Assembly: GCA_030704615.1 (NCBI GenBank)
Contig: CM060731.1
Location: forward strand, 61,050,756-61,114,755
DNA: 64,000 bases
Reading direction: 5' to 3'
Source: Takakia lepidozioides
Taxonomy: Eukaryota; Streptophyta; Takakiopsida; Takakiales; Takakiaceae
Both the position numbers and the translations under genes were made by a program. The notes beneath the pieces are model-generated. The model saw only the letters and a program-made list of their open reading frames with translations, searched no databases and had not been told where the DNA came from. Positions 44,900 through 56,400 of the stretch are shown here, piece after piece. Numbering within the stretch: position 1 is the first letter of the stretch; every line of letters starts with the position of its first letter.

Positions 44900-47800
44900 A
44901 TGGGGTCGGGCAAGCCGAAGCGAAAGCGGAACGGCCCAAAAGATGATGATCCCGGTGAGCCCGATGGGGGCGACGTGTCACCGAGGCGGCCGTTTGAGGA
45001 AGCGATGAATTTTTCCGAAAACGAGGCCGCTCAGGAGCGGGAGGAATCCGAGGAGTCGGAGCCCGAGGAATCCTTGAGAGCTCCGACAAACCAAGAGATG
45101 CCTCCCATGCCGGCAGCCTTTTGGGAAGGGTTGTTGGCGCAGTTTGGCGGGACGTTGAAAGACGTGTTGAAGGCGGCTAATGCCACTTCCACTAAGGCAA
45201 AGTTTAAGGTGAAGCCTAAGGAACCCGGCACCTTCGAGGGCGTTCGAAACCGGAAGGCACTCAACACCTGGCTCCTGGAGCTAGAGCAGTACTTCCGGGC
45301 GGCCAAGTTGAGTGACGAGGATCGGGTGGAAGTGGCTCCCACCTATTTGAGGGGCTATGCTCAACAATGGTGGCAGAAACGCCTTCACGACCGAGGCCCA
45401 AGCCCGGAAACCTTGAACTGGAGTGGGTTCAAGGAATTGATGAAGAGACAGTTTGTGCCCTCAACGCATCCTGGCTTGCCCGGGACAAGATGAGGAATTT
45501 GAAGCAAACAGATGACATTCGGGGGTATGTCCAGGCTTTCAATGTGCTGTTGCTCGAAGTCGCGGACATGGACAGAACCAGAAATGGTCTTCAACTTTGT
45601 GGCAGGACTGGCCCCATGGGCTAGGCGGAAGTTGGAGGAGAAGCCACCCAAGACTTTGAACGAGGCAATTGAGAGAGCTGAATGTTTCTCGGATGTCCTT
45701 AGGGGTGAGAGACAAGGCCGTACGGAGCTGAACCACAAGAAGACCCGGCGGGAAGTGACTCCTCCCGACCGGAAAAGAAGTGGGATAGGCCACGCGGCGA
45801 AAATGGCACGTGGAAATCGAAGGGAGGTCCTTCACACGTCAAGGCGGCACCCGGTGCTTCGAAAGGAAAAGCGGGTGGAGCGGCTTATGGCGGACAGAAG
45901 GCGACCTTTGATGGAGTGTGTTTCAATTGCGGGGAGCCCGGGCACATGGCCAAGAAGTGCACGAAGCCCCGGCAATTGAACATGACTCGGGCGACCACGG
46001 AGCTGTCAGAAGATACCATCAGTCGCTTGGTGGAAGCGGTAGTCGCCAGGACTTGCAAGGTAGGCAACTATTCTTGTGAGTTGTATCAGGAAACTAGCGC
46101 CCTGCGAAAAGGGAGTCAATTATTGTTCGTGGATGGGATAATATCCGGAACTAACGTGTCGTTGTTGGTGGACACAGGAGCGTCGCACTCCTTCATGACG
46201 CCGGTGGCGGCGCGAAAGTTGGGACTCCCGACAAGTGACGTGGGGGCCTCTATTGAGGTGCGCTCTGCCAAAGGAGAACCTCAGTTGGCGACAAGGTTGG
46301 CGTTTGATGTTCCTCTTCAACTGGGGAGTTGGGAGGGACGTGAGAACTTCACTATCTGCGAGATCGATGGAGTGGATCTCATTTTAGGGATGACCTTTTT
46401 GAGCAAATCCGGAGCGGTCATAGATGGCCGCAAGAGAGTAGTCACGCTCCCATGTGGGAATGGTGGCGAGGTTTTACGAGTGTCGGAAACGCCCAAATCC
46501 GTGGGAGGGCGAATAAACCTTCTGTCAGCAAAGGAGTGGGCCGTGGAGGAGGCACACGAGTCCCAGTTTTTGCTTTACATTAGAGAAGTGAAAGGAGAAG
46601 GCGATGGGGAGCCGAGCCCAGATTGCATCAAGGGGATTTTGGAGAAATACCAGGATGTGATGCCGGAGGATTTACCAAGCGGCTTGCCACCGCGAAGAGG
46701 AGTTGACCACAAGATTGAGGTGATACCGGGATCGGGACCGCCTGCCAAGGCGCCCTACCGGTTGAGCCACAGAGAGTTGGTCGAGCTGAAGACTCAGCTC
46801 AAGGATCTAATGTCAAAGGGGTACATCCGGCCGAGTAAGTCACCTTACGGAGCCCCGGTGCTATTTGCAGACAAGAAGGATGGGACGCTGCGGATGTGTG
46901 TCGATTACAGGGCTCTGAATAAGGTGACTATCAAAAACCGGTACCCTTTGCCAAGGATCGACGACCTCTTCGATCGGTTGGCAGGAGCGAAGTATTTCAG
47001 CCGGATCGACTTGCGCTCCGGCTATCACCAAATTCGGGTGGCAGAAGGAGATGAGGAGAAGACCGCGTGCAGGACAAGGTATGGTTCATATGAGTTTTTG
47101 GTGATGCCTTTTGGGCTCACCAATGCACCAGCGACATTTAGCACGCTGATGAACAGCCTTTTCCAGAGTGGTTGGATGACTTCGTGATCGTGTACATCGA
47201 CGACATCTTGGTGTACTCGAAAACAAAGGAGGAGCACCTGGAGCACCTCAAAAGGGTGTTCCAGAAATTGCGAGAAGGGAAGCTGTATGCCAAAGCTTCA
47301 AAGTGCGAATTCGGGGTCACAAAAGTGGAGTTCTGGGGCATGTGATTACACAGGATGGGATCAAAATGGATGACAGAAAGGTGAGGGCGATCTTGGACTG
47401 GGAGCCTCCGACTTCGGTCCCGGGAGTGCGATCCTTCCTAGGACTCGCCTCCTATTACCGGAAGTATGTGAGAAATTTCGCCAAGATCGCGGGGCCGCTG
47501 TCGGACCTTCTGTGTAAATCCAAAGTCTGGGTATGGAACACATTTTGTGGCCAAGCTTTTGCTGAATTGAAGCAGCGGATGACGGAAGCTCCAGTCTTGA
47601 AAATCCCGGAGTTCGATCGTCCGTTTGAGATTCATACAGATGCATCGGACTTCGCAATTGGGGGTGTACTTATGCAAGATGGACGTCCAGTGGCTTACGA
47701 AAGTAAGAAACTGAATGAAGTGGAGCGACGGTGGCCGACGCACGAAAAAGAGATGAAGGCGGTGGTGCATTGCTTGAACTCTGGCGCCACTATGTTGGTT

Positions 47801-49490
47801 CCAACCCAGTGAAGGTGTTCACGGACAATGTCACGGTGAAGTATTTTGCCACGCAGCCCAAGTTGTCCCCAAAACAACTTAGGTGGCAAGATACTTTGGC
47901 AGTGTTTGACGTGGATATCCAGTACAAACCGGGACGGGACAATGTGGTGGCCGATGCTTTAAGTAGAAAGCAGCAGCTCTTGTTGGTGTACAAGGGCGAG
48001 ACGGCGCTCCAAAGGAAGATCCGGAAGGCTTGCCGGAAGGATGAGCTGGCAAAGTGCGTGATGCAGGACTTGAGAATGGGGGTTAGATCGCAGTTCCACT
48101 TGCAAAACGGACTGCTCCGGTATAAGCAAAAACGTCTCTATGTGCCAAAGGGAGGGATCAGGGATAGTCTCTTGAGAGAATGCCATGATAGCCCGCTTGC
48201 GGGCCACGGTGGAGCCAAGCGCACTGCGGCACTCTTGAAGAAAGAGTATTTCTGGCCCAAACTGAGGGAGGAGGCAGAGGAGTATGTCAAGACATGCACC
48301 ACATGCCAACAAAACCGGAGCGAGTACAAAAAGCAAGCGGGCTGTTACAACCCTTGCCGATTCCAGAGGGGACTTGGGAAAGCGTCTCGATGGATTTCAT
48401 GACTGCTATGCCGCTGTCAAAAGGATTCGATGCAATCATGGTGGTGGTAGATAGGTTCAGTAAAATGGCCCATTTCATCCCCACCAAGGAGACGGCAACG
48501 GCGCAGGAGACAGGGAACTTTACTTCGCCCACGTCTTAAAGCATCATGGAGTCCCGAAGGATATTGTCTCGGACCGCGATCCAAAGTTTACGAGTAAATT
48601 CTGGAGAGCACTTTGGAAGAAGATGGGGACGAGGCTGAAGATGAGCACCGCCTTCCGACCTACGACGGACGGCCAAACGGAAAGAGTGAATTCCGTAGTG
48701 AAGCAATTCTTGCGGAATTACGTGTCGGCAGACCAATCAGACTGGATGGAACACTTAGACGCGGCAGAGTTCTGTTATAATAACACAGAACACTCCGCGA
48801 CGGGAGTTTCCCCTTTTGTGTTGGTCTATGGAAAAGCACCTCTGGTGCCGACAAGTTGGGCCGCCCAGGACGTTGAGGAACCGGCAGTAGCGGCGGTACT
48901 GGAAGAACGCGAGCGTTTGTTGAAGCTCGCAAAGTACAACATTGCCAAGCTAGGAAACGGTATGAAGGCAGGCGAATCGGAAGCGGAGGGAAGTGAAGTT
49001 TGAGGCAGGCACAGAGGTCTGGTTGAACATCAAGAATTTTCGACTACCTCCGGAAGTGAGTCCGAAGTTCGTACCTCCGTATGCGGTCCCCTTTCGCATT
49101 CGAGGGTTATGAATGAGGATGTGTATGAATTGGAGCTGCCGGCAAACAGCAAGGTGCACCCAGTATTCCATGTCTCCCTTTTGAAGCCTTACTTCAAAGA
49201 TGAAGCACGTCCGAATCGGCAGCAAGTGTTGCCGCCCGCACCTATGCTGTTGGATCATGAAAATGAACCTGAGTACGAGGTGGAGGCAATACTTAAGTCA
49301 GGAGGTTCAAGAACCGAGAAACGGAGTATCTCGTCAAATGGAAGGGCTATCATCTTGTGGAGGCATCTTGGTGCGTGCCTCAGAAATGGGAAACGCATCC
49401 GAGGCAGTTGCAAGCGTTCGAAGGGCGACCTCAAAAGCGGAAGAAACGTTGATGGGGACATCAACCTTGGAGCGTGGGGGAGGAATGCAT
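44900..49490 (+). pseudogene. Chromovirus B gag-pol with chromodomain, multiply frameshifted
   Basis: Gag begins MGSGKPKRKRNG and has LRGYAQQWWQK. The zinc knuckle is [14 protein letters not shown] (about 45916-45960). Protease has [14 protein letters not shown] (about 46165). RT shows [32 protein letters not shown] and YIDDILVYS (about 47195). RNase H has IHTDASDFAIGGVL (about 47630). Integrase has an HHCC zinc region (48180-48310), core [15 protein letters not shown] (about 48390) and FRPTTDGQTERVN (about 48655). The chromodomain (about 49270-49400) starts EYEVEAI and breaks frame inside. Frame changes lie near 45460, 45570, 45830, 47160, 47335, 47780, 48350, 48520, 49000 and 49310. Catalytic residues are otherwise intact. 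Confidence 0.92.
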
Positions 49491-49559
49491 ACTTAGCCCG
49501 GTTTAAGCTAGCTCAGGAATCCGATTGCAAAACTTGTATTGTACAAAATTTGTTATAAA

Positions 49560-50351
49560 GAAATGGGTCCCAAATATTGTGCGTCCTATTGTGTTTGGAA
49601 TGTTGATGCTTGGTGTGGTTGGCTAGTGTGTAGAATGCATGCTAGCTTACAAAGTGGGAGAGGTAAATTGGGTTAATCTTGTGTTTGCGCAGTGCCGAAA
49701 TCGGGTGACTCCCATCCAGGGGCAGAAAACTTGCGCCTTATTTGGAGTTCACGTGCTAGTGCGCACCTGGCGCGTGCGCGTACTATAACTGCGCTACCGA
49801 GGGGGTTGCCTTGTAGTGCGGGCTAACGCGGAAGCTACGTGCTTCCGTTCACGTACTATAATCGTGTAGCCTCGGGACAAAGTCGTAGTGCGGCTTCGGC
49901 GTGTTCCCGTACCTCAGGCCAGCATTCCAAGGCGGACCCAATTGTAGTGATTGGGGCGCACAGTTGGTTCAAGATTATCTTCCTAGTCAAAGAGGGTTCC
50001 AGGTGAACCCTTGCTCAAGGTGATGCCAAAAGCGGCATCATGAGCGATCGCAAGCAATGTTTGTTGCAGTAAGGCGATTCGATCCTCGGGGAGGATCGTT
50101 CCTTGGCCTTGAAGTAGGCCAAGAAGAGTGCACTGGGAGGAGCTGGAGAGGCTCCACCCTTGGCCGGGACTTGGAGGAAGTCGGCCGAACTAGCTAGTGG
50201 AGAGTAGAGTCAAGTGTGGGTTTGGTTCTTTGCCTTGGGACGCCATGGTGCGGAAACAAACTCCTTGATGTGGGACGCCACAGCTTGGATGTTCGTTTCT
50301 ACAAAATGGACAAGTCGATGAGGACATCGACTCCCTATTGGTAGGGGTGTG
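49560..50351 (+). other. Noncoding 3' region of chromovirus B
   Basis: This lies between the last coding piece and the 3' LTR. It has GC-rich repeats of CGTACTATAA / GTAGTGCGG type (49775-49910) and no protein signal. A clear polypurine tract next to the LTR is not seen, the closest being TAGGGGTG at 50342-50349. Confidence 0.6.
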
Positions 50352-51072
50352 TGTCCGCCCTTTGCCTTGAGGGCAGGGGTCGGGACACATCAGGGGCTGC
50401 CCCTGTGGTGGGGGGCAGCGGCAGCGATAGGTATGGGGGGCTGGCACCCTTGAGTGCCCAAGGCACTCAGGGAAGCGGAGGCGCTCACTAGGTGGAGCCC
50501 CGCACACCGGGTTGCGGTGGGGGTGGCTCCACAAGGGGTGGAGGTAGCTTAGTGGGACTTAGTGGGGGGTGGCATAGGACTCACCATGGGGGCGGAGACC
50601 TCGTGGTGGGAGTCGTGGGAGTCTTGGGACTCATCACGGTCCATAGGGGCCGTGGTGAGCGGGCCAAGACTCACCGCGACTCACCACCGGGAGTCGAGGG
50701 TTTTCGTGGTGGTTCGCCATAAAATGGCATGGCTGGTTGTGGAACCCCCGCGGACAGCTACAGAAGTATGTATAGGGAGTAGTAACCCCGAGAACGGTGC
50801 AAGCCCGTTGGTGACCAAAAACTAGTGAGTAAGCGGGCGAGCCGGAAAGCGACCAAAGAGTGGGGAGCTGTTCCGGACTGCCATCTACCAAAGGGAATTC
50901 TCCTAGTCCCAAATAGGTGGAGGGTTTAGAGGGAAGCGGAAGGGGACCGTTATGTCCCGGTGAGCAGCCGAAACTCCAAGTTGGCCCGGCGGCCAGGTTG
51001 GGAGTCAGGCGCGCGCATCAAAGCGAGTAACTATGACTAGAAGGGGAGTTTACCGAAGTGAGGTGTGCGACA
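50352..51072 (+). repeat. 3' LTR of chromovirus B
   Basis: This is 721 bp, with start TGTCCGCC instead of TGTCGCGG and end GCGACA. It is followed by the GAATG target duplication. Confidence 0.93.
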
Positions 51073-51870
51073 GAATGAGTCACCCTTCCGCCGGAATAAT
51101 TTGTTTTGGGGACAACTTAGGCTGTGTGGCAAAATACTTCACCGTAACATTGTCCGTGAACACCTTCACCGGGTTGGAACCAATATAGTGGCACCAAATC
51201 TTAAGGCAATGCACCACCACCTTCATTTATTTCTCGTGTGTAGGCCACCGTCGCTCTACTTTATTCAGTTTCTTACTTTCGTAAGCCACTGGTCGTCTAT
51301 CCTGCATGAGCACACCCCCGATTGCGAAGTCCGACGATCTGTTTGAATCTCAAATGGACGGTCGAACTCTGGGATTTTCAAGACTAGAGCTTCCACCATC
51401 CGCTCCTTCAACCCGGCAAAAGCTTGGCCACAAAAGGTGTTTTACACCCATACCTTGGACTTACACAGAAGGTCTGACAGCGACCCCGCAATCTTGGCGA
51501 AATTTCTCACATACTTTCGGTAATAGGAGGCGAGTCCTAGAAAAGATCGCACTCCCGGGACCGAAGTCGGAGGTTCCCAGTCCAAGATCATCCTCACCTT
51601 TCTGTCATCCATTTTGATCCCATCCTGTGTAATCACATGCCCTAGGAACTCCACTTTTGTGACCCCGAATTCGCACTTTGAAGCTTTGGCATACAGTTTC
51701 CATTCCCACTGCAATTTCTGGAACACCCTTTTGAGGTGCTCCAGGTGCTCTTCCTTGGTTTTCGAGTACACCAAAATGTCGTCGATGTACACGATCATAA
51801 GTTTCGTTATTGAATGCCTTAGCACATCGCGCACGCCACAGGTGCCATAAAGTAAATGCTCAAAGGGTTT
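51073..51870 (-). pseudogene. Inverted RT/RNase H piece of chromovirus A
   Basis: After GAATG and the last ~20 bp of the inverted gag piece, the minus strand reads RNase H and RT sequence: VYIDDILVYSKTKEEHL at about 51790, then GHVITQDGIKMDD, then DNVTVKYFATQPKLSPKQ at about 51120. It corresponds to about 47190-47880 of element B. The RT start is joined to unrelated sequence at about 51850. Confidence 0.88.
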
Positions 51871-52069
51871 CAAAGACTTGGCATGTGATTGATCTTGTTT
51901 TGGAGTTCCGATTGTAGTTTAAGAGCAGGTCGACAGGGGAGAGAGCAGAGAGGCTCCAGTGTCTGTAAAACACCTTGACCAGGGGCCATATCTTTGCCGG
52001 GGCAATGCAGGTGAGTAGGCAGTGTTCATGTGTTTCTATGATGCCTAAGGAGCAACAAGAACATAACAA
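51860..52069 (-). mobile_element. LINE C-terminal zinc-binding fragment
   Basis: The minus-strand frame MLCSCCSLGIIETHEHCLLT has the CxxC...ETHEHC pattern of the zinc-binding domain at the end of plant LINE reverse transcriptases (zf-RVT). Only about 70 codons remain. Confidence 0.65.
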
Positions 52070-52074
52070 AGCCT

Positions 52075-52490
52075 CAAATGCAAGCTGGCATCAACGATTT
52101 GGTCCAGGGTGAGACGTTTACGCTCCCTAGGCCGTCGTCAACGGAGGATGCGCTTCTAGATACCCACCTTCTAAAATTTTCCAATGGGAGACCATGAAAA
52201 TCAGGTCTGGTCGTGCCATGGTCCTCTTTGAAAGGAAGATGCGAGCTGGTCTTCGACGAGATCATTGCTTTTTTATGATTTTAGTGTGTGATGGAAGTAT
52301 CGAAAGCATGGATGCATGGATACATGACCTAAGAGCAGGTTGAGACTTGAGACTTTAGACCTTGGGCCCACTGCTCTAGCAAGCCGAGCCATGAGTGTCT
52401 TTTGAAAAAGAAGGCAAGCCCCTGAGGAGGGAAAAAATGAAAACCCTCAAGGCCACATGGCTACACACTAAAGACAGTGGGAGGGCTAAT
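52075..52490 (+). repeat. Duplicate of the 38.8-39.2 kb segment
   Basis: TCCAGGGTGAGACGTTTACG, GATACCCACCTT, GATGCGAGCTGGTCTTCGAC and GTGATGGAAGTATCGAAAGC match 38773-38990, and AAGGCAAGCCCCTGA and AAGGCCACATGGCT match up to 39190. Its first bases (GCAAGCTGGCATCAACGATTT) match 38176-38196 instead, so the ~570 bp in between (38200-38770) are absent here. Confidence 0.8.
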
Positions 52491-53496
52491 TGGTGAAAGG
52501 TTGCTGCAAAGTGTTTCCTTTTAAGAAAATAATCATAGTTATATATACATATATGCAGGAATTGAGTTAGATGGAACAGGGAAGCTACCATAGACTTCCT
52601 AAGAATGAAAACATAGCAAAAGAAGGAAGAAGTCTGTTGTATAGAATGTGATCAGAGAATGTCAACAAGTAGCCCATGAGATCACAACCATGCGCAATCA
52701 TTCCAATCCACATCCGAAAATGTTGTAAAATGCACAAACCAAAACTGAAAAGAGAAACTCCGAGAGATATTGTCGTTGGGTAAGCCTTGGCTACCTGATT
52801 GTCATGCATGTCATGCATGGGATATACCAGTGTTGGGCGGACATATGGATCAGGCTGTACCCGGATTGGGCTTTGAGATATTCTTTACGTCTTGATGTCT
52901 ATCGGGGTCCGGATATAGACCTTTATTAGAAACCGGTCGAGTATCAATCCTCGGGTATTGAAAGTGTAATACTCGGTATAACTCCGATATTGCACAACAA
53001 CATAAAAAAAACAGTCCAGCATTCACGCAAGTTAACTATGGCGGCAAGGACACATGTAGGATAAAGAAGTAGAGACAAATTACCTGTAGTTGTCCCATGA
53101 CATTTGGATGAATAGATTGAGCTAGGTCAATGACTAGGTGAAGAACCCTAACACCATCCCAACCGGAGATATAGCCGTAGCTAAACCCGCCTATGCAGGG
53201 CTTTGGGCCTGGCATTGGAAAAGCAATAACCACCTCTGCCGGTCTTTGCAAGATATCATAATTTTAAAGCCGGTCGAGCAGGTCCTTTATACTTGGGTTG
53301 ATGCCCGCCCCGCCCATGTACCCGCCAACATTGGTATATACCCATATCGCCAGTCAAATCTTCTACAATGAGACACTAGCAAATCTCTCTGATGGACTGA
53401 CAGACGGTTCTCTTTCCTAGCACCGAGATATGAAACACCACCTCCTCAGGCAAGCGCGAGATGTTCATGTGACAATGGCATGAAGTTAGCCATAAC
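52490..53496. other. Spacer downstream of the UDP-sugar pyrophosphorylase gene
   Basis: No gene is seen. An AATAAA on the minus strand (complement of 52922-52927) is a weak poly(A) candidate about 570 bp after the stop codon. Confidence 0.35.
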
Positions 53497-56400
53497 CTAC
53501 AATAAGACATTGTCAATAGAGCAAGGGCCACCCCTGTTGAAGGTCAAAACACTTTGCTCCACTCGCTCAGTCTGAAAACCCCGAATTCTAGTCTCTTCAG
53601 GCAAAGATGTGTCCTTGTATTCAACGGGTACAAACCTCCCGCCCTTGTTTTGCACACGCAAATTAGTTATCTTTGCCTGCAGCCACAATACATATGTTTT
53701 AGAGAACCGAGTAGAATGTCCTCAAAAGCCTTCCAAAGATAAAACGCTGTCAAGAAATGTGCTCATAAGAGAAATGATTTTACCATCGAGCAGCTGCGAT
53801 AACCTCTCAGCAATTGGCACTAACTGATAAGTAGTCAAAACCATGGGTGACAATCTTACACCAACGCAAAAAATCGTCACCCACTTTTCATAGCTACATG
53901 AACAGCAAATCCATAAATCCAGGAGTCATGGAAGGCATTACTCTCTAAGAGCCAATGGCATCAAATGTGTGGGATTGAACTTTCCCTTCCCTGGGGTGGT
54001 CTCAACCAACCAACCAGACTTATCCGGCTGGTAAATCAGGATAAAAGTAAATGATTTAGCTGAATGTACCATATTCATTTACCCTTCCTCTCACCATGTA
54101 TATGAGTAAATATTTTGATTCATCCTTATCCGTAAGAAAGGTAAATCATTTGTTTAACCTGCAGGTCAATACATATTAATAGAGGATAAATAAAAGAGGG
54201 TATATGTGGAGTTCTCTTCTTCTGCAGCTAGACCTATATACCTCCTATAATCAGCCCTACTATTGCACCCAAAATGATTACCTTACACAAAAAACATTGA
54301 GCATAACAAACATAAAAACCTATTTATCCTTCAATATATCCTTTGATTTGTCCTTTGATATATAGAGGATAAATAAACTATTTACTTATCTATTTGTTTC
54401 AAGAAAGGGGATGGAGGCTTCTTACTAAGTTATAGTGAGAGGAGAAAAAGAACTACCTTTGTCTTTTCTTCACCCTTACGATTATATTGGTCTATACCCT
54501 TTATCAAGATGATAAATATATATATATATATGATAAATAAATCATCAAATTTTAATTTACCCTTACCCTTAGGATAAATAAGTGGACCTATAAAAACATT
54601 ACCCTTATCAGGAGGATAAATAATCTTCTAATTTTGCACTTACCCAGAGGAGAAGCAAAACCTACTTACCCGCACACTACTGGTCTCCACCCAAATGTGG
54701 AAGTGAGTGGCTGACAGTAGTTAAAAAATGTCAGAGGTTCCAAACCAAAACTTCAGCTGATGTACTTGATAAGTTCCTTCCTAACAATCACGGAGACATC
54801 TACCTTGTACAGGTCTGGTGTAGTGAGAGCAAGCATGCGAGAGCTATCTCTCACTGCTTGCCATGAAGAAGTGATCATCTATAGACTACTGTAAATAGAG
54901 TAATCTACCCTTAATAAGCCAAAAAGAAAAACTACTGGCATGGTCCTTGGGTATTGTAGTCTCGCCTGGCAAACCTCTAGATGTGATAATTTGTGCAGTA
55001 TTGAAGGTAACTTGTTATTCAAGTGTAGAATCTGGAGCAACTTGAGTGAGTAGTGGAGATGGAAGATGAAACACTGTAACCCCAGATGATTATCACCAAG
55101 TTAATCATGGTTGAGCTCAGCCAAATGCAATTACTAGGCTTCAAATGCACCCCATCTGCTGCAATGCACATGTCCGCTTGGCATCACTCTGATATTTCTG
55201 AAGTACTGTCCAATTGGTCAGAATGAAAGAGTGGCCTCTGGTTTGACCAGCTCACCTGGGCATCAGGTACGGAGCGAAGGATAAGTGTGCCATCCAATTC
55301 AAGGTTGTCGATAGTGATATGGTTACCATCAAGCACAAGAGCTGAGCGCTGAGAGATGTGGACGAGCCCAGTCAGCTTCATCCGTACATCAGCAAAGGTG
55401 ACAGCCCAGCGTGGACTCCACACAATGCGCGGCCACACCTCCATTGTCTGGCCATTGTACACCTCCTGTATTGGCCCTTCAATCTCTGCACCCACCTGCT
55501 CTTCCTTCATTAACAACAAGGACACACAAAAAAGGAAAGAGCAATAATGTACCTTAGACTGTGCTTGCCGCTGAGCGATAGATGCAGCACCCTCACCAAT
55601 GTAGGCCTTGTATCCAGAGACAGTATCAATAAGGTTCAATTCAGTTATCTACCTCCCCTACCTGGCAGGAATGAAAGTACAAAAGTACCCAACCAATATC
55701 CATAACAAGCGGGTCTTGAAGAAGATATTACCTGCTCAATTTCCCTGAACCTGCGGGTAGACTTTCAATACCCGCTTGAGCTGTCTATTTGGAGAAAATT
55801 TTGAAGATCTCTTAAAATAACTTAACATGTCTTCTGATTTTTTGAACGTTTTTAGTCAACTGTCACTAAAACACATCCCTGATACATATCCAAAATTGAT
55901 GGGAGGAACCCTCCCCTCCCTCAACCTCAGATGCTGGAGGATGACTTAAATTGGCGGTCTGGATGTTATCTTCCATTTTGTCCCATAAGCTCTATGAGCT
56001 TTCCGCGGACCTTATAAAGTACCATTTCATTTCATTTCTCCCTCTCACTGCATGAGGCATTCCACCTTCCTGCCACCCTTGAGTGGTTGTTCAGTACTCC
56101 GCTGGCCCATTGGACCACGCATGCAGGCACTCTGTCTCTCTTCTTCTGTGCAACACCTCAGCACAACTAAGAAGCAAGACTTTTGAACTTCCTTTCCGGA
56201 TCCACGCCTCTGGAATACAACCCTTTGAGATTTTGTGCAGGGTTCCAGCCCACCAGTCTCTCTATGGAGGAGGTGCCCTCTTTATATGTATATAATAGCT
56301 AAAGACTGTCACTGCACCTGGTTTTTCCTCAGTTTGGGGAGTGCAAGACTATTTCATCTTGTACCTCTCCGCTTCCCTTCTTTAATGCCATGTAGGCTGT

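Larger units (their letters stand above)
44120..51072 (+). mobile_element. Chromovirus B, complete Ty3/gypsy element
   Basis: LTRs at 44120-44844 and 50352-51072 are almost identical. The target duplication GAATG is at 44115-44119 and 51073-51077. The element is inserted in the inverted gag piece of chromovirus A, since joining the flanks restores that piece without a gap. The primer-binding site TGGTATCAGAGC (44847-44858) matches the initiator Met-tRNA 3' end. Internal order is gag, protease, RT, RNase H, integrase, chromodomain, followed by a ~900-bp noncoding region (49560-50340). The reading frame is broken many times by single-base changes. Confidence 0.95.
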
